Assembly (NCBI RefSeq): GCF_900105325.1
Contig: NZ_FNSU01000001.1
Coordinates: 620,001-684,000 of the forward strand
Length of the DNA stretch: 64,000 nt
DNA from: Pseudomonas marginalis
Lineage (GTDB): Bacteria; Pseudomonadota; Gammaproteobacteria; Pseudomonadales; Pseudomonadaceae
Reading direction: 5' to 3'
The position numbers were made by a program, and so were the translations under genes. Each line of letters opens with the position of its first letter. The stretch's first letter is position 1. The notes under the pieces are model-generated. The model was not told the DNA's origin and did no database searches. It was given only the letters and a program-made list of their open reading frames with translations. Below, in pieces: positions 17,243 to 26,441 of the stretch.

Positions 17243-17988
17243 TATTTACCCCCCACGGAGATCAGGCCGGGCACTGCGACTTTCTTCTCGACCACGCGCA
17301 TCAGCAGCATCAGGCTCATGTTCAGGGTGAAGTAGATCAGCGTGGCCAGGGTGAAGGCTTCAAACAGGTTGGCCGAGAACTCGGCGGTCTGTTTGGTTTG
17401 CGCCAGCAGTTCCATCAGGCCGATCAAGGACGCCACGGAGGAGTTCTTGAAGACGTTGAGGAATTCCGAGGTAAGCGGCGGAATGATGATCCGGTAGGCC
17501 TGGGGCAGCAGCACGTTCCAGTAGATCTGCGGCAACTTGAAGCCCATGGCACGTGCAGCGGCCTCTTGGCCCCGTGGCAGCGCCTGGATACCGGTACGCA
17601 CTTGCTCGCACACGCGGGCAGCGGTGAACAGGCCCAGGCACACGACAACGCTCAGGTAGGCCGAGGTGGTCGGGTTGAGGTCCTGCTTGTACCAGTCCTG
17701 CAGGTTCTGCGGCAGCAGGTCGGGTATCAGGAAGTACCAGATGAACAGCTGCACCAGCAGCGGCACGTTACGAAACAGTTCCACGTAGCAGGTCGCGATG
17801 CCCGATACGAGGCGGTTTGGCACAGTGCGCATGACCCCCAGAATGGAGCCCAGCAGCAAGGCGATAATCCATGCCACGACAGCGATGGCGATGGTCCAGC
17901 CCAGGCCGGCGATGTACCAGTCGAGATAAGTCTCGCTGCCCACGCCGGTGGACTTGAAGAACACGCCCCAGTCCCAGTTGTAATTCAT
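17242..17988 (-). CDS. aatQ: glutamate/aspartate ABC transporter permease
   Basis: 248 residues from the ATG at 17988, which has GGGGAGA a few bases upstream; the frame open to 18021 is not preferred. Membrane permease with the EAA loop CEQVRTGIQALPRGQEAAARAMGF. Counterpart of GltJ. The ~190-bp gap to aatJ is typical for binding-protein operons, in which the first gene is made in excess. Confidence 0.92.
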   Translation of the reverse strand: MNYNWDWGVFFKSTGVGSETYLDWYIAGLGWTIAIAVVAWIIALLLGSILGVMRTVPNRLVSGIATCYVELFRNVPLLVQLFIWYFLIPDLLPQNLQDWYKQDLNPTTSAYLSVVVCLGLFTAARVCEQVRTGIQALPRGQEAAARAMGFKLPQIYWNVLLPQAYRIIIPPLTSEFLNVFKNSSVASLIGLMELLAQTKQTAEFSANLFEAFTLATLIYFTLNMSLMLLMRVVEKKVAVPGLISVGGK

Positions 17989-18182
17989 TAGGGTCTCCCC
18001 TCGAGATCGATCGATGTACAAGCACCCGCTTGGGGAAAGTCCATTCCCGCCTGGCGATGAACGCCAGGCACACGCGATCGGCTCGAAAACCGCCCGGTCG
18101 AGTGTTCCAAAGTATAGCCAGCAGGTAGTAACAGACGCCTGAGGGAGGGTTGGCTCCCTCAGGCGATAAGGTTAGTCAGGAA

Positions 18183-19109
18183 TCAGATTTTTACTTCAGG
18201 CGCCGGCTTGTCGGTCGGGTTCTTGATCAGTTCCTTAACCTTGTCGCTCATTGGGAAGTTCAGGTTCAGGTTTTTTGGTGGGATCGGGCTTTCGAACCAC
18301 TTGGCGTAGATCTTGTTGATTTCGCCGGACTTGTACAGGCCAACGATGGCGTCATCCACCGCTTTCTTGAAGGCAGGATCTTCTTTGCGAACCATGCACG
18401 CGTAGGCTTCGAAGGACTGTGGAGTACCGGTGATGACCCAGTCATCCGGCTTCTTGGCCTTGGCTTCTTCACCGGCCAGCAGGGCGTCGTCCATCATGAA
18501 GGCTACGGCACGGCCGCTTTCCAGCATCTGGAAGGACTCGCCATGGTCTTTGGCGGAGATGACGTTCATGCCCATCTGCTTGTCAGCGTTCATCGCCTTG
18601 ATGATGCGCTCGGACGTGGTGCCGGCGGTGGTCACGACGTTCTTGCCTTTCAGGTCGGCGAAGTCGGCGTAGCTAGGCTTGCCTTCCTTGTCTTTCTTGA
18701 CCAGCAGGCGAGTGCCGATTTCGAAGATGTTGGTGGTGAAGGCGACTTGCTGGGCGCGTTCGGCGTTGTTGGTGGTGGAACCGCACTCGATGTCGACGGT
18801 GCCGTTCTGAACCAGCGGAATACGGGTCTGCGAGGTGACCAGGTTGTACTTGGCCTGCAGATCGGGTTTGTTCAGGTCTTTTTTCAGGGCTTCGACGATG
18901 GCCAGCTGAATGTCGTGGGAGTAGCCCACAGGTTTGCCCGAACCATCCGCAATGTAGGAAAACGGAATGGAACTGTCGCGGTGCCCGAGGGTGATGGTGC
19001 CGGAGTCGTTGATTTTCTTCAGTGTGCCGGTGAGTTCGGCGGCAAAGACTGGAGTGCTGATCAGAGCAGCAGCGATAGCTGCGCCCAAGATATGGGGAAC
19101 GATGCGCAT
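18183..19109 (-). CDS. aatJ: periplasmic glutamate/aspartate-binding protein
   Basis: 308 residues from the ATG at 19109, preceded by GAGGAAG. A Sec signal peptide ends at TPVFA-AE. The SBP family 3 signature GTLKKINDSGTITLGHRDSSIPFSY is followed by a family-typical ligand domain. First gene of aatJQMP, transcribed from the sigma-54 promoter at 19223. The longer frame to 19226 is not used because the signal peptide fixes the start. Confidence 0.92.
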   Translation of the reverse strand: MRIVPHILGAAIAAALISTPVFAAELTGTLKKINDSGTITLGHRDSSIPFSYIADGSGKPVGYSHDIQLAIVEALKKDLNKPDLQAKYNLVTSQTRIPLVQNGTVDIECGSTTNNAERAQQVAFTTNIFEIGTRLLVKKDKEGKPSYADFADLKGKNVVTTAGTTSERIIKAMNADKQMGMNVISAKDHGESFQMLESGRAVAFMMDDALLAGEEAKAKKPDDWVITGTPQSFEAYACMVRKEDPAFKKAVDDAIVGLYKSGEINKIYAKWFESPIPPKNLNLNFPMSDKVKELIKNPTDKPAPEVKI

Positions 19110-19222
19110 CAATACTTCCTCGACATTTGTTTTTTTTATGAAGCCGGCTAGACGGCTCTCTTGTACAGCGAATGCCCGTGACGGCTCCTGAAGCGTCCCA
19201 GGCAATCGTCTGGGAGTGTAGA

Positions 19223-19237
19223 GCATGAGTCGTGCCA
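19223..19237 (-). promoter_or_regulatory. sigma-54 (-24/-12) promoter of aatJQMP
   Basis: On the minus strand TGGCACGACTCATGC has GG (19236-19235) and GC (19224-19223) 10 nt apart, a very close RpoN consensus match. The start would be near 19211, giving a ~100-nt leader before aatJ. Confidence 0.85.
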
Positions 19238-19313
19238 GACCGAAAATAAAAGCTTAACAAGTTGATTTATATGATGATTAATTTTGTATGACGACAAATA
19301 TGTAACCGTTTGA

Positions 19314-19358
19314 TCCGGTAAACCGAATAGGCTTGCCTGTGGCGTTCGGAAAACCGAA
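19314..19358. promoter_or_regulatory. two AauR-type binding sites upstream of aatJ
   Basis: TTCGG-AAAA-CCGAA at 19345-19358 is a perfect match to TTCGGN4CCGAA, the motif I recall for AauR in P. putida. A second copy, TCCGG-TAAA-CCGAA at 19314-19327, has one mismatch. The centres are 31 bp apart (about three helix turns) and lie ~85-115 bp upstream of the -24 element, so they act as an enhancer. Confidence 0.8.
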
Positions 19359-19371
19359 TGCCAGGCGCTAT

Positions 19372-19406
19372 AAAAAAGCCCCTGGGCCTTACGGCGCAGG
19401 GGCTTT
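19372..19406 (-). terminator. rho-independent terminator after glpD
   Basis: AGCCCCTG...CAGGGGCT stem, followed on the minus strand by TTTTTT. It lies 16 bp past the glpD stop and directly upstream of the AauR sites, so it insulates the aat promoter region. Confidence 0.85.
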
Positions 19407-19421
19407 TGTGCGATGGGCCTG

Positions 19422-20960
19422 TCAGGCCGCTTCGATCTTGCTGCGGGTCTGCTCAACCTTGGACAGGTAGCGTTGCACGTTATCCTGTTCCTGTGGGGTG
19501 GTGAACAGGCCGAGTTTGGTCCGGCGCCATAGCACGTCCTGGGGCTGGGTTACCCATTCCTCGGCACACAGGTAATCGACCTCGCGGGTGTAGAGGCCGC
19601 CGCCCAAATGTTCACCCAGGTCAGCCAGCGACTGCACGCCTTCGAGCAGGCGCCAGGTGCGGCTGCCATAGGTGGTGGACCAGCGGCGCGCGATCTCGCT
19701 CGGCAACCAGTCGAACTTGCTGCCAATGGCCTCGGCCAGGGCTTCTGGGGTGGTCATGTCCTCGCCGCCGGGCAGGCTGGCGGTGGCGGTCCAGCTGGGA
19801 CGCATCTGCGTGAAGTACGGGGCCAGTTGCGCCATCGCCGATTCGGCGAGCTTGCGGTAGGTGGTCAGCTTGCCGCCGAACACCGACAGGATCGGCGCCT
19901 CGCCCGTACCACCGGACAGCGACAGGGTGTAGTCACGGGTGATGGCCGACGGGTTGTCCGACTCGTCGTTGCACAGTGGGCGCACACCCGAGTAGGTGTG
20001 GACGATGTCGTCGCGGCTCAGCTGTTTCTTGAAGTGCGCGTTGACCACCTTGAGCATGTAGTCGGTTTCACCTTCGGTGATCGCCACTTTCGCCGGGTCG
20101 CCGGTGTATTCGCGGTCGGTGGTGCCGATGATGGTCAGGTGGTTCAGGTACGGAATGGTGAAGACGATGCGCTGGTCTTCGTTCTGCAGGATGTGCGCGT
20201 GGGCGCCTTCATACAGCTTCGGCACGATCAGGTGGCTGCCCTGGATCAGGCGGATACCGTAGGGCGAGTCCAGCTTCAGGTCGTCCTTGATGAACTTGGC
20301 GACCCACGGGCCGGCGGCGTTCACCAGGGCGCGGGCACGGATCGAGAACAGGCTGCCATCGGCGCGTTCCATGTTCATGTCCCACATGCCATTGCTGCGA
20401 TGGGCACTGATGCAGCGGGTCTGGGTATGGATGTGCGCACCCTTTTCACGGGCCGCCATGGCGTTGAGGACGACCAGGCGGGCGTCGTCGACCCAGCAGT
20501 CGGAGTATTCGAAGCCTTTGGTGATTTCGCTTTTCAGCGGGCTGTCAGGGCCGAACTTGAGGCTCTTGGAGCCGGCGAGTTTCTCGCGCTTGCCCAGGTG
20601 GTCATAGAGGAACAGGCCGGCACGGATCATCCACGCCAGGCGCAGGTGGGGGCGGTGTGGCAGGACGAAGCGCATCTGTTTGACGATGTGCGGGGCCTTG
20701 GCCAGCAGCACTTCACGTTCAGCCAGGGCTTCGCGTACCAGGCGGAATTCGTAATGTTCGAGGTAGCGCAGGCCGCCGTGGATCAGTTTGCTGCTGGCGG
20801 AGGAGGTGTGGCTGGCCAGGTCGTCCTTTTCGCAAAGGAATACCGACAAACCGCGACCGGCTGCGTCTGCTGCAATGCCGACGCCGTTGATCCCGCCACC
20901 GATTACGGCAACGTCATAGACTTCGGCAAGCGGTGGAGCAGGCAAGGTAGAAGGGTTCAT
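19422..20960 (-). CDS. glpD: aerobic glycerol-3-phosphate dehydrogenase
   Basis: 512 residues from the ATG at 20960 (GAGG upstream); the longer frame to 21176 crosses the operator region and is rejected. The N-terminal FAD Rossmann motif is DVAVIGGGINGVGIA, with LCEKDDLASHTSSASSKLIHGGLRYLE-type flavin contacts. It oxidises glycerol-3-phosphate to dihydroxyacetone phosphate at the inner membrane and passes electrons to quinone. It is the last gene of the glpF-K-R-D cluster, with its own leader. Confidence 0.95.
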   Translation of the reverse strand: MNPSTLPAPPLAEVYDVAVIGGGINGVGIAADAAGRGLSVFLCEKDDLASHTSSASSKLIHGGLRYLEHYEFRLVREALAEREVLLAKAPHIVKQMRFVLPHRPHLRLAWMIRAGLFLYDHLGKREKLAGSKSLKFGPDSPLKSEITKGFEYSDCWVDDARLVVLNAMAAREKGAHIHTQTRCISAHRSNGMWDMNMERADGSLFSIRARALVNAAGPWVAKFIKDDLKLDSPYGIRLIQGSHLIVPKLYEGAHAHILQNEDQRIVFTIPYLNHLTIIGTTDREYTGDPAKVAITEGETDYMLKVVNAHFKKQLSRDDIVHTYSGVRPLCNDESDNPSAITRDYTLSLSGGTGEAPILSVFGGKLTTYRKLAESAMAQLAPYFTQMRPSWTATASLPGGEDMTTPEALAEAIGSKFDWLPSEIARRWSTTYGSRTWRLLEGVQSLADLGEHLGGGLYTREVDYLCAEEWVTQPQDVLWRRTKLGLFTTPQEQDNVQRYLSKVEQTRSKIEAA

Positions 20961-20995
20961 CGACTGGCCTCGGGAGCTTTTTCGTATTGGAATTC

Positions 20996-21009
20996 GAACA
21001 TTAATGTTC
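20996..21009. promoter_or_regulatory. palindrome upstream of glpD, candidate GlpR operator
   Basis: GAACATTAATGTTC is a perfect 14-bp palindrome, flanked by TTTTTCG (20978 region) and GCGAAAA (21014 region) as an outer inverted pair. It lies 36-49 bp upstream of the glpD ATG, next to a likely promoter. GlpR, encoded upstream, is the obvious candidate, but I cannot match it to a verified P. fluorescens consensus. Confidence 0.4.
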
Positions 21010-21145
21010 ATTTGCGAAAATGGTAGCTGATAAACGTGGGCACAGCCAGCCGACTTCGATTGAAAAAACTCATCGAAGGGCGGGAAAAGGAAAATTTGTG
21101 AACATAAGCCTGGGCAAGGCTCGAGAAAAAGGCGCTGGATAAATC

Positions 21146-21171
21146 GCCATCGGGGGCTTGCCCCCGATGGC
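21146..21171. repeat. REP-like hairpin between glpR and glpD
   Basis: GCCATCGGGGG-CTTG-CCCCCGATGGC is a perfect 11-bp stem. It is 13 bp past the glpR stop and may end or stabilise the glpFKR mRNA. Confidence 0.7.
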
Positions 21172-21184
21172 TTCAATGCAGACG

Positions 21185-21940
21185 CTATACGACTTCCAGG
21201 CGAACCTTGTGCTGGTTCAGCAACTGCACCAGCGCCGGCACCGGCTCCTGATCCGTCACCAGGCAGTCCACCAGGCTTATCGGCCCCAGTCGAATCATGG
21301 CATTGCGCCCGAATTTGCTGGAGTCCGCCGCCAGGATCACCTGGCGTGCATTGGCAATGATCGCCTGGGAAACCCGGACTTCCTGGTAGTCGAAGTCCAG
21401 CAGGCTGCCGTCCTCGTCGATGCCACTGATACCCACCAATGCGAAGTCGACCTTGAACTGGTTGATAAAGTCGACACTGGCCTGGCCCACCACGCCGCCG
21501 TCACGACGCACATTGCCGCCGGTCAGCAACACGTCGAAGTCGTCCTTGGCGCTGAGCATGGTGGCGACGTTGAGATTGTTGGTGATGATTTTCAGGTGGT
21601 TGTGGTTGAGCAGCGCACGGGCAATGGATTCCGTGGTGGTGCCGATATTGATGAACAACGAGGCGTGATCGGGGATTTGTGCCGCGATGGCTTCGCCGAT
21701 GCGTTGTTTCTCATCGCGCATCTGGTCGGCCCGCATGGCGTACGCGGTGTTCTCGACACTGGAGTCATAGGCCGCGCCGCCGTGGTAGCGGCGCAGCAGA
21801 TTGGCGTCCGCCAGTTGGTTGATATCGCGGCGGATGGTTTGCGGGGTGACAACGAATAGCTGCGCCATTTCCTCGATACTGACGTAGCCGCGTTCGCGGA
21901 CCAGTTCGAGGATTTGCTGCTGGCGGGGAGGCAGATTCAT
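21185..21940 (-). CDS. glpR: DeoR-family repressor of glycerol genes
   Basis: 251 residues. N-terminal winged HTH (RQQILELVRERGYVSIEEMAQLFVVTPQTIRRDINQLA) is the DeoR signature; the C-terminal sugar-phosphate sensor contains INIGTTTESIARAL. It represses glp genes and is released by glycerol-3-phosphate. It lies between glpK and glpD, as in other pseudomonads. Confidence 0.93.
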   Translation of the reverse strand: MNLPPRQQQILELVRERGYVSIEEMAQLFVVTPQTIRRDINQLADANLLRRYHGGAAYDSSVENTAYAMRADQMRDEKQRIGEAIAAQIPDHASLFINIGTTTESIARALLNHNHLKIITNNLNVATMLSAKDDFDVLLTGGNVRRDGGVVGQASVDFINQFKVDFALVGISGIDEDGSLLDFDYQEVRVSQAIIANARQVILAADSSKFGRNAMIRLGPISLVDCLVTDQEPVPALVQLLNQHKVRLEVV

Positions 21941-22035
21941 GGGGCGTCCTTTGGGCTGCCATACAAAAGTGGCCCATGATGACGCAGGAATCTGCTCCCT
22001 GCCAGTTACAACCCGATATGGGGCCCGCGCATGGC

Positions 22036-23541
22036 TTATTCGGCGCCTTCGTGGGGTTCCCAGTCGCGGGTGCGGCTCACCGCTTTTTGCCAGCCGGCGT
22101 AGAGTTTTTCCTTGGCGGCTTCTTCCAGCTGCGGTTCGAATTCGCGCTCGATCACGGCCTTGCCGCGCAGCTCGTCGAGGCTGCCCCAGAAGCCGCAGGC
22201 CAGACCGGCCAGGTAGGCGGCGCCGAGTGCGGTGGTTTCGCGCATTTGCGGGCGCTCGACCTGGGTGCCGAGGATGTCGGCCTGGAATTGCATCAGGAAG
22301 TTGTTGGCCACCGCACCGCCGTCCACACGCAGGGCCTTGAGGCGTTCGCCCGAGTCCTGTTGCATGGCGTCGAGCACGTCGCGGGTCTGGTAGGCAATCG
22401 ACTCCAGGGCGGCACGAATAATGTGATCCACGCGTACGCCGCGGGTCAGGCCAAACAGTGCGCCACGGGCATACGGGTCCCAGTAGGGGGCGCCCAGGCC
22501 GGTGAAGGCCGGGACCAGGTACACGCCATTGCTGTCCTTGACCTTGCCGGCGAAGTATTCGGTGTCGGTGGCATCGGCGATGATTTTCAGCTCGTCACGC
22601 AGCCATTGCACGGTGGAGCCACCGTTGAACACCGCGCCTTCCAGCGCATAGGCCACTTCGCCACGGGGGCCGCAGGCGATGGTGGTGAGCATGCCGTGCT
22701 TGGACTTGACCGCTTTGTCGCCGGTATTCATCAGCAGGAAGCAGCCGGTGCCGTAGGTGTTCTTGGCCTGGCCGGCCTCAACGCACATCTGGCCGAACAG
22801 TGCCGCTTGCTGGTCACCGGCGATACCGCCGATGGCGATGCCGCTTTTGGTGCGGCCGTAGATCTCGGAGGAAGACTTCACTTCCGGTAGCATTTCCCGC
22901 GGAACGTCGAGGATCTCCAGCATCTTCGCATCCCACTCCAGGGTGTGGATGTTGAAGAGCATGGTGCGCGAGGCGTTGGTGTAGTCGGTGACGTGGGTTT
23001 TGCCGCCGGTAAATTTCCAGATCAGCCAGCTGTCGACAGTGCCGAACAGCAACTCGCCGTTGCGCGCACGCTCGCGGCTGCCTTCGACGTTATCGAGGAT
23101 CCACTTGAGCTTGGTGCCGGAGAAGTACGGGTCGGTGACCAGGCCGGTGGTGTCGTTAATGTATTGCTCGTGGCCGTCGCGCTTGAGCTGCTGGCAGATT
23201 TCGGTGCTGCGGCGGCACTGCCAGACGATGGCGTTGTAGATCGGGCGGCCGGTGACCTTATCCCAGACCACGGTGGTTTCACGCTGGTTGGTGATGCCGA
23301 TGGCGGCGACCTGGTCATGGTGCAGGCCGGCCTGTGCCAGGGCCTCGACCATCACCGCGCTCTGGGTGGCGAAGATTTCCATCGGGTCATGTTCGACCCA
23401 GCCGGCTTGCGGGTAGTGCTGGGTGAATTCACGTTGGGCGGTGCAGACCACGTTGGCGTCGCGATCGAAGATGATTGCCCGGGAACTGGTGGTGCCCTGA
23501 TCAAGGGCAATGATGTAGTTCTTATTCTCGATGTCGGTCAT
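22036..23541 (-). CDS. glpK: glycerol kinase
   Basis: 501 residues from the ATG at 23541; the frame open to 23592 lacks family sequence. FGGY kinase motifs are ALDQGTTSSRAIIFD at the N-terminus, YGTGCFLLMNTG and DGGAVANNFLMQFQADI. It phosphorylates incoming glycerol with ATP. It lies directly after glpF and before glpR. Confidence 0.95.
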   Translation of the reverse strand: MTDIENKNYIIALDQGTTSSRAIIFDRDANVVCTAQREFTQHYPQAGWVEHDPMEIFATQSAVMVEALAQAGLHHDQVAAIGITNQRETTVVWDKVTGRPIYNAIVWQCRRSTEICQQLKRDGHEQYINDTTGLVTDPYFSGTKLKWILDNVEGSRERARNGELLFGTVDSWLIWKFTGGKTHVTDYTNASRTMLFNIHTLEWDAKMLEILDVPREMLPEVKSSSEIYGRTKSGIAIGGIAGDQQAALFGQMCVEAGQAKNTYGTGCFLLMNTGDKAVKSKHGMLTTIACGPRGEVAYALEGAVFNGGSTVQWLRDELKIIADATDTEYFAGKVKDSNGVYLVPAFTGLGAPYWDPYARGALFGLTRGVRVDHIIRAALESIAYQTRDVLDAMQQDSGERLKALRVDGGAVANNFLMQFQADILGTQVERPQMRETTALGAAYLAGLACGFWGSLDELRGKAVIEREFEPQLEEAAKEKLYAGWQKAVSRTRDWEPHEGAE

Positions 23542-23617
23542 GTCAATTGCCTTGGACGAAATAAGGAAGTCAGAAATCAGCCGGGGCCGCATAGGGCAGG
23601 GGACCAGGCTGGCGCTT

Positions 23618-24472
23618 TCAGGAAATACGAGTCTTGCCGTTGACAGCCGTGTCAGTTGTTTCCGCTATAGCAGGTGCGGCGCTCGGCAAGTGGCGGGCAA
23701 TCAGCCCGCGATAGGCCGCAGCACCGAGGCATGCGCCGACAATCGGCGCGAAAATCGGAACCAGGAAGTAAGGAATATCGCGGCCGCCAGTAAAGGCCAT
23801 TTCACCCCAGCCAGCGAAAAAGGTCATCAGCTTGGGCCCGAAATCCCGCGCCGGGTTCATCGCAAAGCCGGTCAGCGGGCCCATGGCACTGCCGATGACC
23901 GCAATCAGCAGGCCGATCAACAGTGGCGCCAGCGGGCCGCGCGGCAGGCCGTTGTTGTCATCGGTGAGGGCCATGATCACGCCCATCAGGATCGCGGTAA
24001 TGATCATTTCCACCAGGAAGGCCTGCGCCGTGCTCAGCAGTGCATGGGGGTAGGTGGAGAACACCGAGGCCAATTCCAGGCTGGCCTGGGTGCCGCGTAC
24101 CAGATGGTGGGTTTGTTCGTAATCGAAAAAGAGATTGCTATAGAGCGTGTACACCAGCGCCGCCGAGCAGAAGGCACCGGCGATTTGGGCTAGGATGTAG
24201 AACGGCAGTTTGCGCTTGTCGAAGTCGGCAAAAATACACAGGGCGATACTGACCGCCGGGTTGAGGTGGGCCCCGGAAATACCGGCGCTCAGGTAGATCG
24301 CCATGCTGACGCCGATCCCCCAGATGATGCTGATTTCCCACAACCCGAAGCTGGCACCCGCGACCTTGAGCGCAGCAACGCAGCCTGTACCGAAGAAGAT
24401 CAGCAGCGCAGTCCCCAGGAACTCGGCCATGCATTGGCTTGAAAGTGAAGGCTGTTGAAGAGCAGTTGTCAT
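23618..24472 (-). CDS. glpF: glycerol uptake facilitator (aquaglyceroporin)
   Basis: 284 residues from the ATG at 24472 (GAGG upstream). Six TM helices and both half-helix motifs, NPA in SGAHLNPAVS and in GFAMNPARDFG, define the MIP/GlpF family. First gene of the glp cluster. Confidence 0.93.
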   Translation of the reverse strand: MTTALQQPSLSSQCMAEFLGTALLIFFGTGCVAALKVAGASFGLWEISIIWGIGVSMAIYLSAGISGAHLNPAVSIALCIFADFDKRKLPFYILAQIAGAFCSAALVYTLYSNLFFDYEQTHHLVRGTQASLELASVFSTYPHALLSTAQAFLVEMIITAILMGVIMALTDDNNGLPRGPLAPLLIGLLIAVIGSAMGPLTGFAMNPARDFGPKLMTFFAGWGEMAFTGGRDIPYFLVPIFAPIVGACLGAAAYRGLIARHLPSAAPAIAETTDTAVNGKTRIS

Positions 24473-24797
24473 GGAAAACCTCGATTGTTGTTCTTGTCTG
24501 GCGCACTGCCTCAACGGACGGTTGCGCGATTTTCACCGTGACAGGATCCCCATCCAAGACACGGCTTACTGCTGGAACGCTGCAGGTGTATTCCTACAGT
24601 ATTCGGAAACGAAAAAATATAGACAAGAATGACGGCTGTCAAAGGTCGAAAGTGAACTGTCGGTCACTTTCCAACTATTGGTTTGATGAATGATCACGCT
24701 CGCCACGTTAAGTATTGTGGACGGGGAGGGCGGACTAGAGCGTTTTATGCGGGCTTGGCCTAGAATTGGCCGTCTGTTTGCCACGCTCGGAGAGGTC
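24473..24797. promoter_or_regulatory. divergent intergenic region of glpF and ybaK with candidate GlpR site
   Basis: An AT-rich ~325-bp gap. TTCG-GAAA-CGAA at 24602-24613 is a small inverted repeat resembling the TTCG/CGAA elements near glpD and could be a GlpR operator. No other gene-like sequence is seen; the short frame at 24690 is the upstream extension of ybaK. Confidence 0.35.
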
Positions 24798-25268
24798 ATG
24801 ACCCCCGCATTGGATTTGTTGAAAAAAGTTCGCGCCGAACATCGCGTCCACAGTTATGAACACGACCCCAAGGCGGCCTCCTATGGCCTGGAGGCCGCAG
24901 AGAAATTGGGCCTCGACTCGGCGCAGGTGTTCAAGACCTTGTTGGCCAGCAGTGAAAAAGGCGAATTATTGGTGGCTGTGGTGCCGGTCGTCGGAAGTCT
25001 GGACCTCAAGGCCCTGGCTCATGCGGCGGGTGTGAAAAAAGTCGAAATGGCTGATCCGGCAGCGGCGCAGCGTTCCACCGGTTACCTGCTGGGAGGCATC
25101 AGCCCACTGGGGCAGAAGAAGCGGCTGCGCACATTTATCGATGTAACGGCGCAGCCGTTCGCGACAATTTTTGTGAGTGCGGGGAGGCGCGGGCTGGAAG
25201 TGGAGTTGTCCGCCGCGGTGCTGGCGGAACATACCCAGGCCAAATTCGCAGAAATTGGCCGGGTGTAA
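24798..25268 (+). CDS. ybaK: Cys-tRNA(Pro)/Cys-tRNA(Cys) deacylase YbaK
   Basis: 156 residues from the ATG at 24798 with GAGAGG just upstream. The YbaK/EbsC fold is recognisable from YEHDPKAASYGLEAAEKLGL, VFKTLLA and the glycine turn GYLLGGISPLGQKK. It clears cysteine mischarged on tRNA(Pro). Single-gene unit, divergent from glpF. Confidence 0.88.
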   Translation: MTPALDLLKKVRAEHRVHSYEHDPKAASYGLEAAEKLGLDSAQVFKTLLASSEKGELLVAVVPVVGSLDLKALAHAAGVKKVEMADPAAAQRSTGYLLGGISPLGQKKRLRTFIDVTAQPFATIFVSAGRRGLEVELSAAVLAEHTQAKFAEIGRV

Positions 25269-25290
25269 TCCCGGTATGCTGGAGAATCAA

Positions 25291-25318
25291 TGTGGGAGGG
25301 GGCTTGCCTCTCCCACAC
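25291..25318. repeat. REP-type palindrome
   Basis: TGTGGGAGGGGGCTTGCCTCTCCCACAC, a single copy of the type at 1570, between the convergent ends of ybaK and the ABC ATPase gene. Confidence 0.8.
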
Positions 25319-25331
25319 GTTGATCATTGAC

Positions 25332-26441
25332 TCAGCCAGCCGGGCTGTAGCGCCGTACGCCGGATTCGGCGTGAGGAACCTGCGCCGCGACGCTGCCTGA
25401 GGCCTGGAACAGCACCAGATGCTCCGCGGCCACGCGAATGCCCACTTGTGCGCCCACCTGATGGTCGGCATGGCTGGGGAAAATCGACTCCAACTGCGCA
25501 CCCGTCGGCAGTTGTAGGCGGTACAGGGTTGATGCGCCGAGGAAGGTCTTGCCGACGATCCGCGCTTTCAAGGCACTGTCCGGCGCGTAGACGATGTCGT
25601 CCGGGCGCAGCAAGACGTCCACGGCACCCCCCGTAGGCCAGGTGTAGGCGCGGTTTCCGCGCAGGTCGCCCAGTTCGGTGTGGACGGACTCGGGCGAACT
25701 CAACTGGCCACGAATGAAATAACCCTGGCCGATAAAGCTGGCGACATACGGCGTCAGGGGTTCGTGATAGAGGTTGTAGGGGGTATCCCACTGCTCCAGG
25801 CGCCCTTCCTTGAACACTCCGACGTGATCACTCACAGCGAACGCCTCTTCCTGGTCATGGGTGACCAGGATCGCACTGGTGCCCCGTGCCTTGAGGATGT
25901 CGCGTACCTCGTGGCTGAGCTTGCGCCGCAGTTCGCCGTCGAGGTTGGAGAACGGTTCGTCCAGCAGCAACAGTTGTGGCTCCGGCGCCAGGGCGCGGGC
26001 GAGGGCGACGCGTTGTTGCTGGCCACCCGACAGTTCGTGGGGGAAGCGCTTGCCCAGGTTCTTGAGGTTGACCAGCTCCAGCAGTTCGGCGACCACACGG
26101 TCTTTTTGCGGGTGTTTGCGAATGCCGAAGGCGATGTTGTCGGCCACGCTGAGGTGGGGAAACAGTGCGTAGTCCTGGAACACCATGCCGATACGACGTT
26201 TCTCCGGCGCCAGGGTAAAACCGGCGCTGGAGATCACTTCGCCCGCGAGGCTGATTTCGCCTTCGTGCACCGGCTCAAAACCGGCAATCGCGCGCAAGGT
26301 CGTGGTTTTGCCACAGCCCGAAGAACCCAGCAGGCAACCGATATCGCCCACGTTGAGGTGCAGATTGAGGTTCTGCACCACCCGTTGATCCTGGTAGCCG
26401 CATGCCAGATTGCGCAAGTTCAGCAGTAATGGCTGGCTCAT
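25332..26441 (-). CDS. ABC transporter ATPase (FbpC/PotA-like)
   Basis: 369 residues. Walker A GSSGCGKTT, signature LSGGQQQRVALARAL, Walker B LLLLDEPFSNLD and the C-terminal TOBE-type domain (DVLLRPDDI) fit the iron/spermidine/putrescine importer branch. No permease or binding protein is nearby, so it must partner proteins encoded elsewhere. The ATG overlaps the argF stop (ATGA); the same pairing occurs beside argF in P. aeruginosa as I recall. Confidence 0.85.
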   Translation of the reverse strand: MSQPLLLNLRNLACGYQDQRVVQNLNLHLNVGDIGCLLGSSGCGKTTTLRAIAGFEPVHEGEISLAGEVISSAGFTLAPEKRRIGMVFQDYALFPHLSVADNIAFGIRKHPQKDRVVAELLELVNLKNLGKRFPHELSGGQQQRVALARALAPEPQLLLLDEPFSNLDGELRRKLSHEVRDILKARGTSAILVTHDQEEAFAVSDHVGVFKEGRLEQWDTPYNLYHEPLTPYVASFIGQGYFIRGQLSSPESVHTELGDLRGNRAYTWPTGGAVDVLLRPDDIVYAPDSALKARIVGKTFLGASTLYRLQLPTGAQLESIFPSHADHQVGAQVGIRVAAEHLVLFQASGSVAAQVPHAESGVRRYSPAG

